Under the pieces are notes generated by a model. The model had not been told where the DNA came from, did not search any database, and saw only the letters and a program-made list of their open reading frames with translations. A stretch of DNA of 12,737 nt from JAZDOH01 sp043798815 (GTDB lineage Bacteria > Patescibacteriota > Gracilibacteria > UM-FILTER-43-11): assembly GCA_043798815.1 (NCBI GenBank), contig JAZDOH010000043.1, forward strand, positions 1-12,737. Reading direction: 5' to 3'. Shown here in pieces: positions 6,728 to 12,737 of this stretch (position 1 is its first letter; each line of letters starts with the position of its first letter). The position numbers and the translations under genes are program-made.

Positions 6728-9481
6728 ATGTCTTCACCCCATTTACCCACCGGCCTAACAGATGATTTGATAGCCGATGCTATGAAGCCATCATTGAGTG
6801 AAGTTGAAAGAGCTGCTTCTTTGAGGAGGATTTTGATTAGAAGCCGCGGCCCCCTTGAAAGAGCTGTTGTTGATGGATTGTATGATCTGGAGAAAAGTGG
6901 TGCGGAATTGGATCCGGCTCAACACAGTCGAATGGCTAAAGCGGTAGGCCTGATGCGTGATCGGGAAAGAAGCGCGTCTGAACTGGTTGCCAATGTGTTG
7001 GTCAAAGTCACTCGTGGAATAAATGACGCCCCAAGGCAACGCGCCGCCATGGTGGCCGAATTGGAGACATTAGCCGAACTCATTGCTGCAGTAGGACGAA
7101 CGCGTGAGCGAGTGGAGGCGGCTGTTTTGGATGAAGGTAAGGCAACAACCGACGCACGTGTAATTTATGCCCATGATCCGCTTTATGATAGGGCGGTAGC
7201 ATTAGTAAGAGAGCATCGACAGGCCTCCATTAGCTGGCTCCAGCGACGATTAGGCGATTCTGGTGTTGGCTATAATAGGGCCGCAAATTTAATAGAAAGA
7301 ATGGAACATGGAAAGGTTGTTGGACCCTCAGATGGCGTACGCCCGCGACAAATTTTAATTTCTCCTGCTGACCCCAGCGTAAGAGACCGCGCAACACCAG
7401 TGGTACCAACCGCACGACCGACTCCGCCTCCCACCAGACGCGCAGAAACCCTGCGAGCCCCAGGTGGCGCCCCGCCACCTGAACCTGATGCTTTAGTAAC
7501 AGGTGATCGCGCAACCCTCACTAGTCCACCAGCAGATAGACATGAACCAGCAGCCCTGCCCAAAGCATCCGGATGGAAAAAAGCTCTAGGTGGATTTGCG
7601 GAACGAGTGAGGGGCATCCATTTGCCATCATTGCGGCGCAAGCAAGAAGAACCTGAGGAGGAAGCCTGGTGGGAAGTTCCGTCTACACCGCAGGAGGAAG
7701 AACCAGTGGAGAATGAAGACACGAGGCGTGCCCGGGAAGTTACCGATCGAGCTAGACGTGGAGCTGCCGAACTGGCCGAACATGCCGCGCAACAACGAGA
7801 CCCCACACCTCCGCCACAAAGATTGGCAGTTACTCCGGCGCCTCCAATAACCGTAGAGGCTCAACCCACTTCATATGAAGTGGGAGAAAGCGTGACCATT
7901 GTGGAAGAAGAGGGGGGCAGATCCTATAGGGGTATTGTGGAACAAATCACAGGTGATCATCTTTTAGTGTGTTGGCAGGAGGAAGGAGAAAGCCACAGAA
8001 CAATGTATAGCGTCTACGAATTAGATCGTTTTCGTTTTCGCGAAGCGCAGGAAATTATTGCTCAACTCAAGGCTATTGCGCCCGGCTCTATCATCACAGC
8101 AAAAAACGGTGAAAAAAAATTAGTGGTAAAAATAGAAGGAGATGAGCTACTGGTTTTTAAAAGAACACCTGATGGAGAAGCAAAAGTGGAGAAGTATTTA
8201 AAGAGAGAACTGACTTCACCGCAAAATGTTCGATGGATTGAATCCATTGCCGAACCCAGATACCCTATTGGCCAATGGTTTTACATTGAACGCAATGATG
8301 GAGAAAGACATAAAGCAAAAGTGCAGGAATACAACAGGAATGGGGAAGCGCAAATGATATTTCAAGAAGAAGGAAGAGCGGGGCGTCGTGGAGACTGGGG
8401 CTATAAATACTACACCATCGAAGAATTGGATTACATCCAGCTAATACAGGCGCAAAGTGACTATCAAAAACAAGATGTGGGCGCACGTGAATGGAATAAG
8501 GTGCGTCGCGAGAAGGAAGTAATGGCTGTAGGCGACTTGCACGGAGAATGGGCGGCGTTCATTGGAAACCTCAAAACTTTGAAAATAATTGATGAAGGCG
8601 GAAACTGGATTGCCGGACCACGAAAAGTGGTTTTTCATGGTGATATTCTGGCGGATCGTGGCATGGATAGTTTTAAAATCTTGCAAGCCATCGCCAAGTT
8701 AAAAAAACAAGCAAGGGGGGCAAATGGCGAGCTTGTTGTATTGGCAGGCAACCATGAGGATTTCGCACTTTCTTATTTGTTGGGTGAATCCTTCGGGGAA
8801 AATCCTGCTTACATGATATGTTTCATCAATGGTCATCAGGGGGCGGGACTCATGGAATTTAAACAATTTGGTTCCCGTGATCTTCAAAGAAAATCTGCGG
8901 ATGAATTTGCAACATGGATGGAGCTGGGCGCTGAAAGACCTAGAATTCTTAAAAAAATGCGAGCAACCCCTCAAGGAATAATGTTGCTGGAACAAATATG
9001 CGATCTAAGGCTCGCGGAAATGGCGGACGACTCCCTAATCGTTCACACCAACCCAACCCCGCTGATGATAGAAGAGTTGTTGCATCATGGGGTTAATGGA
9101 GTAAACCAAAAATTCCAGGAAGGACTGCGAAAGGCGTTATTTGATGAAGGCACTCCGGATGCTGAATTCTTTAGGCTCAGAAGTGTCTTTTTGGACACTA
9201 ACAACCGGACTAACTTTACTAATGAAGTATTGGCAAGACGCCTAAGAGAAGAGCTGGGGGTAAACCAAATCCTTTACGGCCACACAGACGAAACAGGCCA
9301 CGGCAACCCTGTTGACTCAAAAGTAGGCGATAAAGTAGGCGATGTGGTGTTGCTGGTTTCCGTGGATCGCAGTGCCTTTAAACACGGTGAGGATAATGGC
9401 CAAAGATCAGTGGCTACAATAAAAAAAGATGGTCACATTTTAAGTGGAGTTCATGCTCAGGATTTACGCGCTGCCGCCTAA
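6728..9481 (+). CDS. FtsK-gamma-like / SH3-like / PPP-family phosphatase fusion protein
   Basis: The domain order is visible in the 917-aa product. Residues 5-134 are the helical domain shared with the 706-aa neighbour. Residues 150-211 match the FtsK gamma winged helix: DPLYD, ASISWLQRRL, GYNRAANLIE, then VGPSDG and PRQILI. In FtsK this domain reads polar chromosome sequences. Residues 215-380 are a Pro/Arg linker. About 381-572 hold three beta-rich SH3-like segments (inference). Residues 598-905 form a PPP-type metallophosphatase: GDLHG (602-606), GDILADRG (638-645), GNHE (674-677), candidate ligand His773 and GHT (851-853). All expected metal ligands are present, so activity is plausible. 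No FtsK motor domain is present. The frame extends to a TTG at 6713, but the ATG at 6728 aligns exactly with the paralogue's start and is chosen. The stop overlaps that of the convergent gene. Confidence 0.88.
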   Translation: MSSPHLPTGLTDDLIADAMKPSLSEVERAASLRRILIRSRGPLERAVVDGLYDLEKSGAELDPAQHSRMAKAVGLMRDRERSASELVANVLVKVTRGINDAPRQRAAMVAELETLAELIAAVGRTRERVEAAVLDEGKATTDARVIYAHDPLYDRAVALVREHRQASISWLQRRLGDSGVGYNRAANLIERMEHGKVVGPSDGVRPRQILISPADPSVRDRATPVVPTARPTPPPTRRAETLRAPGGAPPPEPDALVTGDRATLTSPPADRHEPAALPKASGWKKALGGFAERVRGIHLPSLRRKQEEPEEEAWWEVPSTPQEEEPVENEDTRRAREVTDRARRGAAELAEHAAQQRDPTPPPQRLAVTPAPPITVEAQPTSYEVGESVTIVEEEGGRSYRGIVEQITGDHLLVCWQEEGESHRTMYSVYELDRFRFREAQEIIAQLKAIAPGSIITAKNGEKKLVVKIEGDELLVFKRTPDGEAKVEKYLKRELTSPQNVRWIESIAEPRYPIGQWFYIERNDGERHKAKVQEYNRNGEAQMIFQEEGRAGRRGDWGYKYYTIEELDYIQLIQAQSDYQKQDVGAREWNKVRREKEVMAVGDLHGEWAAFIGNLKTLKIIDEGGNWIAGPRKVVFHGDILADRGMDSFKILQAIAKLKKQARGANGELVVLAGNHEDFALSYLLGESFGENPAYMICFINGHQGAGLMEFKQFGSRDLQRKSADEFATWMELGAERPRILKKMRATPQGIMLLEQICDLRLAEMADDSLIVHTNPTPLMIEELLHHGVNGVNQKFQEGLRKALFDEGTPDAEFFRLRSVFLDTNNRTNFTNEVLARRLREELGVNQILYGHTDETGHGNPVDSKVGDKVGDVVLLVSVDRSAFKHGEDNGQRSVATIKKDGHILSGVHAQDLRAAA
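9320..9343 (+). repeat. 12-bp tandem duplication in the phosphatase gene
   Basis: AAAGTAGGCGAT occurs twice back to back (9320-9331, 9332-9343) and encodes KVGDKVGD just after the GHT motif. It is probably a surface-loop duplication. Confidence 0.8.
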
Positions 9482-11481
9482 TTCCCCGTCTGCCTCATCT
9501 TCTTGGCTCGGTCGATTTTTTGTTGGACGGCTTTGTGCTGGCGCAGGCGGTTTTGGCGTTCCGCTTCCAAAATATAACTGCTGATCATGTCCTGCACGCG
9601 CAGATCCGCGTTGACGCGTATGGTCTTTAAAAAGTCCACGTCCCATTTGAGCGCAGGTTGCTCGCGGAACAGGCGAGTGAGCTGGTTTTTTTGCCCCTGA
9701 GAAGTTTTGTAGACGAGCAAACGTTTGGTGAATTCCTGCACACGGGGATCGGCCTCGCTAGCCGCGGCGGGAGGCGTGAACACGAGTTCCGGAGCGCGCG
9801 GCGCCACAAAAGCGATGGTGGCTTCCAGGGTGTTTTGGGAAGCTTCCGAAGCTTCTCCCAGCATGGCGAGGAGTTGGGGGTCTTTAAGGAGTTGGGTGCC
9901 GGCGTAATCACTGATTTGATTCAGGAGATCGGTTTCTTTTTGGCGCAGAGCCAACACCTGCTCGAGGAGTTGTTTTTGCAGTTGGACGTCGGTCAAAGCC
10001 ATGATCTGATCCAAAATATCCGTTGTCATCAGGCTGTGTTCCGTGAGCGCGGCCTTGGCGCCTTCAAAATCACCTGCGGTAACAAGTTCGCCGATGTGGC
10101 TCAGGCGATCCACGGCATTCTTCAAGCGGACTTCTTCTTTGGCCAGCGGATCTTGGGCAATGAGTTCCTCGGTGGCATTCAGCGCCTCGGTGAGCGCGCG
10201 GACGGGGGGATCAGTGGGCAGGGATGCCACGAGCATTTTTTGATTCTGGGTGATTATGCGCTGGGAAATTTCCTGCCGCACCTCTGGCCGCGCCGTTTCC
10301 ACTAAATCACGAGTGAGATTTTGGTACGTGAGCAAAGACTCCCGGGCCCGGGTGGCATCCCCCTGACCCAAAAGCACCACGGCTTCGTTGAGGCGTTTGT
10401 TGGCAATGTCGATTTGCTGTTGGGTGAGGGCGTCATCCCCAAAGCTAAAGGCAACTTGCAGGCGTTCCTTGGCCAATTTGATGGGGTACATCATTTGGCC
10501 GGGGAGCACGCCGACGGATCGTTTGAGGGTTTCAAATTCCTGTTCGCGGAGCGCCGTGAGGTGGTTGTGATCGTTTTGGAGATTGGAGGTGATCCAACCT
10601 TCCACCCGGTTGGCCGGAGTCATGGGCTTGATGGCCTTGACCAGATTTTTAGCGGTAAATGTGAGGGCGTTGTCGGCCACGACCGTGGTCCGTTCCGTCA
10701 CGATGCGATCGATTCCAAACGCCTGCACCTGCACATCATTGCGGAAGACTTGGAGGTGGGTGGGTTGGGTCAGATCCGTTGATACGTCAAATGAGCTGTT
10801 GAGCGCTTGGACTAAGGCGTCGCGGGTCATCAGGGTAAACCCGGCAAACCCGTCATCGACATTCAATGTTTGCACCCATGCCCGCCCCTGGTGGAGAGAC
10901 ACTTCGATAACCCCCTGGCGGTTGAACGAAGGACTGGGGTAAATTTGACTGATAAGGAGGAGGGAGTTTTCGCCAAGCCGAACTTCCGTTTCATCAAAAA
11001 AGTGAACCAACGCCTGGCCGCCGGCATCCACGCGGATTAAATCTCCGGAGGCAACATCAGTGTTGACCATAACCTTGTTCCACGTGAGTTGATCCGCGCG
11101 CTTAAGGGTTACGGGGCCGCTGATGATTTTGAGATAGGTGTCTTGAGATGCCGTCACAATTTGGCCGCTATCGACCCAAAAGAGGGTGGAACCAACCGCG
11201 AGAACCATGATGAGGGTGGAAACGGCAAAACGGCGTAAAAAGATAAGCCAGCCCGGTTCGGGACGGAGAAGGGCGACGTTGCTCATGAGCCGAACGCGCG
11301 CATTCACCAAAAATTCCTGCGAGGGGAAAACGGCGCTCAAACGCTTAAGAAAAGCCAAAAACCATTGCTCATCGCTCTCCAGCTGGATCCGATGCATCAG
11401 CCGTTCCTTGGCCGTGCGGGAAAACCGGCGGGAGGGGCTTACCTTGGTCAACCGATGGAGATAATCTTCCAAATGGGTCAT
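9478..11481 (-). CDS. Membrane-bound regulator with FecR-like and DUF5667-like regions, probable anti-sigma factor
   Basis: The 667-aa product is encoded 45 nt downstream of the ECF sigma gene on the same strand. Residues 1-80 are cytoplasmic and contain a repeated motif (SPSRRF...A..RLM at 15-29; FPSQEF...A..RLM at 52-66) that may bind the sigma factor. One membrane segment spans about 84-103. Residues about 115-235 resemble a FecR domain, with an ISGPVTL start, ASGDLIRVDAGGQALV and the FFDETEVRLGENS strand pair. Residues 325-395 match the DUF5667 pattern (VLPGQMMYPIKLAKERL, then IANKRLNEA). The rest is helical, ending in a basic tail. Known FecR-type proteins transmit outer signals to ECF sigma factors, so anti-sigma or sensor activity is a reasonable inference. 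It has no ZAS-type zinc motif. The pre-ATG sequence AGCACTCT lacks a Shine-Dalgarno site. Confidence 0.85.
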   Translation of the reverse strand: MTHLEDYLHRLTKVSPSRRFSRTAKERLMHRIQLESDEQWFLAFLKRLSAVFPSQEFLVNARVRLMSNVALLRPEPGWLIFLRRFAVSTLIMVLAVGSTLFWVDSGQIVTASQDTYLKIISGPVTLKRADQLTWNKVMVNTDVASGDLIRVDAGGQALVHFFDETEVRLGENSLLLISQIYPSPSFNRQGVIEVSLHQGRAWVQTLNVDDGFAGFTLMTRDALVQALNSSFDVSTDLTQPTHLQVFRNDVQVQAFGIDRIVTERTTVVADNALTFTAKNLVKAIKPMTPANRVEGWITSNLQNDHNHLTALREQEFETLKRSVGVLPGQMMYPIKLAKERLQVAFSFGDDALTQQQIDIANKRLNEAVVLLGQGDATRARESLLTYQNLTRDLVETARPEVRQEISQRIITQNQKMLVASLPTDPPVRALTEALNATEELIAQDPLAKEEVRLKNAVDRLSHIGELVTAGDFEGAKAALTEHSLMTTDILDQIMALTDVQLQKQLLEQVLALRQKETDLLNQISDYAGTQLLKDPQLLAMLGEASEASQNTLEATIAFVAPRAPELVFTPPAAASEADPRVQEFTKRLLVYKTSQGQKNQLTRLFREQPALKWDVDFLKTIRVNADLRVQDMISSYILEAERQNRLRQHKAVQQKIDRAKKMRQTGN

Positions 11482-11526
11482 AGAGTGCTAGAGCATGGTT
11501 TACAACGTAAAAAGAACATTTTTGTT

Positions 11527-12075
11527 TCAAAAATCTTCCCGTTTTTCCTCGAGAAGCGACCGAAGCTGACGAAGCGCCCGGAATTGGATTGTGCGTACTG
11601 TGCCCTCCGGCTTTCCCAAAGTGGCGGAAATATCGCTATTGGGAAGGTCGTTGATGTATTTAAGAACGATGACTTGCTGGTACGCTTCGGGGAGCTTGAG
11701 AATGGCCTTGCGCAGACGAATTTCATTGAAACGAACATTCACCTGGAACGCGGGATTGTTGCTGAGGATGGGATCGGCGGTATTTTCATCCATTTCCGCC
11801 ACCGCGGACCTATGTTTGCGGTAATAATCGCACACGAGATTATGGGCAATGCGAAACACCCAGGCTGAAAATGGGAATTTGCCTTTTTTGTACTTGCGGA
11901 GATTTTCCCAAACCTTCAGAAAGGTGTCTTCAGTCAAATCTTCGGCAATCGCCGGCTCCACCCGGTAATAAATGTACCGGTAAATGGGTTTTACGAGTTC
12001 ATCGTAAATCTGGCCAAACGCGTGGCCATCCCCTTTTTGCGCCTTGAGCACGAGCTCATCAATTTTGGATTGCAT
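11527..12075 (-). CDS. ECF-type RNA polymerase sigma factor
   Basis: At 182 aa this is the usual length for the family. Region 2 covers about 12-90, with the DLTEDTFLKVW core-binding stretch (46-56) and the FSAWVFRIAHNLVCDYYRK helix for -10 recognition (69-87). A short linker precedes region 4 (about 122-176), with LPEAYQQVIVLKYI and the helix-turn-helix SDISATLGKPEGTVRTIQFRAL that reads the -35 element. The next gene on this strand is the FecR/DUF5667 membrane protein, the expected partner. The upstream gene (ribbon-helix-helix) ends 33 nt before this start. A weak promoter could lie there: TTGAAA on the minus strand (12109-12114), 17 bp, then TAATGT (12086-12091). The -10 is poor, so transcription may instead come from upstream. 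Confidence 0.93.
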   Translation of the reverse strand: MQSKIDELVLKAQKGDGHAFGQIYDELVKPIYRYIYYRVEPAIAEDLTEDTFLKVWENLRKYKKGKFPFSAWVFRIAHNLVCDYYRKHRSAVAEMDENTADPILSNNPAFQVNVRFNEIRLRKAILKLPEAYQQVIVLKYINDLPNSDISATLGKPEGTVRTIQFRALRQLRSLLEEKREDF

Positions 12076-12108
12076 GGGCTGTTACATTAACAAACTTTCC
12101 CACTGTTT

Positions 12109-12396
12109 TCAACTGGAAGAAGTCTCCCAAAGATCGCGTGTCAGAGGACCCGGAAGCCGCCAGGCATCTTTCCCTCTTAATTTTTCTGCGCGTTTTCGCC
12201 TCAACCATCCGTCGAACAAATTGAGCAAATGCTCTTCGCCAATATAAAAACCAATGCCACCGCGACTGACAAAGGATTTGAGAAAAAACTTAATGAATGT
12301 GGAAAGAGGAACGCCAAATTGATTTTTACATTTGGACATGGCCATTTTTTTGAGATCCGGATCCAAGGAAATCAAAAGTTGTGCTGGCTTACTCAT
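12109..12396 (-). CDS. RelB/DinJ-like ribbon-helix-helix protein
   Basis: The 95-aa product has the shape of a RelB/DinJ antitoxin DNA-binding domain. A beta strand LLISLD (7-12) is followed by helix DLKKMAMSKCKNQFG (14-28), the VPLSTFIKFFLKSFVSRGG helix (29-47), and IGFYI where the family usually has a PF-type segment. Residues 60-95 are a charged tail with RRKR. In RelB/DinJ proteins this fold dimerises on operator DNA and the tail binds a toxin. No RelE/YafQ-type toxin is adjacent: the next gene downstream is the sigma factor. It may therefore be an orphan antitoxin or a simple autorepressor. The start is the first Met. There is no Shine-Dalgarno site, and a promoter lies about 65 nt upstream. 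Confidence 0.7.
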   Translation of the reverse strand: MSKPAQLLISLDPDLKKMAMSKCKNQFGVPLSTFIKFFLKSFVSRGGIGFYIGEEHLLNLFDGWLRRKRAEKLRGKDAWRLPGPLTRDLWETSSS

Positions 12397-12469
12397 GGTT
12401 AAAGCGATTAGAAAAATTAAAAAGTGATGATGCCGTTCACGACACGGGTATAATCTTCAGGCATACCTT

Positions 12470-12498
12470 ATTTTATATAAAAAACATATAAAAATCAA
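12470..12498 (-). promoter_or_regulatory. Promoter for the ribbon-helix-helix / sigma / regulator genes
   Basis: Read on the minus strand, TTGATT (12493-12498) is the -35 box and TAAAAT (12470-12475) the -10 box, with 17 bp between. Transcription would start near 12463, giving a leader of about 65 nt. The region is very A/T-rich, so chance matches are likely and confidence is moderate. Confidence 0.45.
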
Positions 12499-12523
12499 CA
12501 AAAATAGATATTTTTTATATAAA
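12472..12523. repeat. Paired palindromes TTTATATAAA
   Basis: The perfect 10-bp palindrome TTTATATAAA occurs at 12472-12481 and 12514-12523, 42 bp (about four helical turns) apart. The first overlaps the minus-strand -10 box. The second overlaps a weak plus-strand -10-like TATAAA (12518-12523). They are candidate operators for the ribbon-helix-helix protein, but A/T-rich DNA produces such palindromes easily. Confidence 0.4.
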
Positions 12524-12535
12524 TTATGGTATTCA

Positions 12536-12737
12536 ATGCAAAGGATCCTCACCTACCCCGTGGCTACCTCTCAGGCGCAGGACGGTACTAACAATCCTAT
12601 CTCTTTAAGCGCCTTAAAGCATTTCTTGGTCAATATGCTAAGAAATACACCATTGGTCTTACCTGGGGAGACCCCCTTCCCGCACTTTTCTAAAATGGTC
12701 CCTTTTTTGCCTTGTTTTGGTATAAAAACGGACACTT
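12536..12737. other. Unidentified right-edge region with hairpins and open frames on both strands
   Basis: A plus-strand frame starts at ATG 12536 (MQRILTYPVATSQ...) and stays open to the edge. A minus-strand frame is open from the edge down to TGA at 12571-12573. Neither looks like a known protein and at most one can be real. Small stem-loops follow one another: CTTTAAG-cgc-CTTAAAG (12603-12619), ATTTCTTGGT/GCTAAGAAAT with a 6-nt loop (12621-12646), and GGGG-AGA-CCCC (12665-12675). The region is more G/C-rich than the A/T-rich DNA before it. A structured RNA, a mobile-element end or the start of a gene are all possible. Confidence 0.3.

Noticed and set aside
9658..10305. 215-codon plus-strand frame inside the anti-sigma gene
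   Set aside because: It lies antisense to the DUF5667 and helical region of a clearly recognisable protein and has no recognisable domain or start signal.
12109..12396. Complete toxin-antitoxin pair
   Set aside because: Only the RelB/DinJ-like protein is visible. Its downstream neighbour is a sigma factor, and upstream is A/T-rich intergenic DNA.
2257..12681. KOPS-like octamers (GGGNAGGG) as targets for the FtsK-gamma domain
   Set aside because: By eye I found GGGCAGGG at 2257-2264 and 10216-10223, and reverse-strand matches at 7554-7561 and 12674-12681. They are two per strand, scattered, and not far above chance, so no polar array can be claimed.

Overview
The window looks like a stretch of bacterial chromosome, most likely from a candidate-phyla (Patescibacteria/CPR-type) genome. 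The evidence is an ECF sigma factor followed by a long membrane protein with FecR-like and DUF5667-like regions, a run of large unrecognised proteins, and almost no Shine-Dalgarno sites. The standard code fits, because TGA is used as a stop at 148-150, 1299-1301 and 12109-12111. The taxonomic call is an inference from these traits, not a match to a known genome.

Region 1 (1-1376, + strand) is visibly G/C-rich. It holds the C-terminal end of one zinc-ribbon protein (1-150), then a complete paralogous multi-pass membrane protein with a C-terminal CxxC-x10-CxxC zinc ribbon (378-1301). Both end in the same nucleotide block and are followed by similar GC-rich hairpins with a 7-nt C(T/G)AAAAA loop. 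Between them lies a near-consensus sigma70 promoter overlapped by an inverted repeat, followed by a strongly structured leader and the only clear Shine-Dalgarno site in the window.

Region 2 (1410-9481, + strand) is more A/T-rich and holds five closely spaced genes in one direction, probably an operon. They are an unknown soluble protein (409 aa), a basic amphipathic protein (300 aa), a two-pass membrane protein with a four-cysteine outer loop and a Lys/Ala/Glu-rich stalk (315 aa), and two large proteins (706 and 917 aa) that share a homologous N-terminal helical domain. The 917-aa protein joins that domain to an FtsK-gamma-like DNA-binding winged helix, a Pro-rich linker, beta-rich SH3-like repeats and a PPP-type metallophosphatase. 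This is the most novel item here: a possible membrane-linked, chromosome-sensing phosphatase system.

Region 3 (12396 down to 9478, - strand) encodes a RelB/DinJ-like ribbon-helix-helix protein, an ECF sigma factor and its probable membrane-bound regulator, in that order. The regulator gene meets the phosphatase gene tail to tail with overlapping stop codons. Upstream of the ribbon-helix-helix gene is an A/T-rich promoter region with two copies of a perfect palindrome.

The right edge (12536-12737) holds short hairpins and reading frames open to the edge on both strands. I could not identify it.
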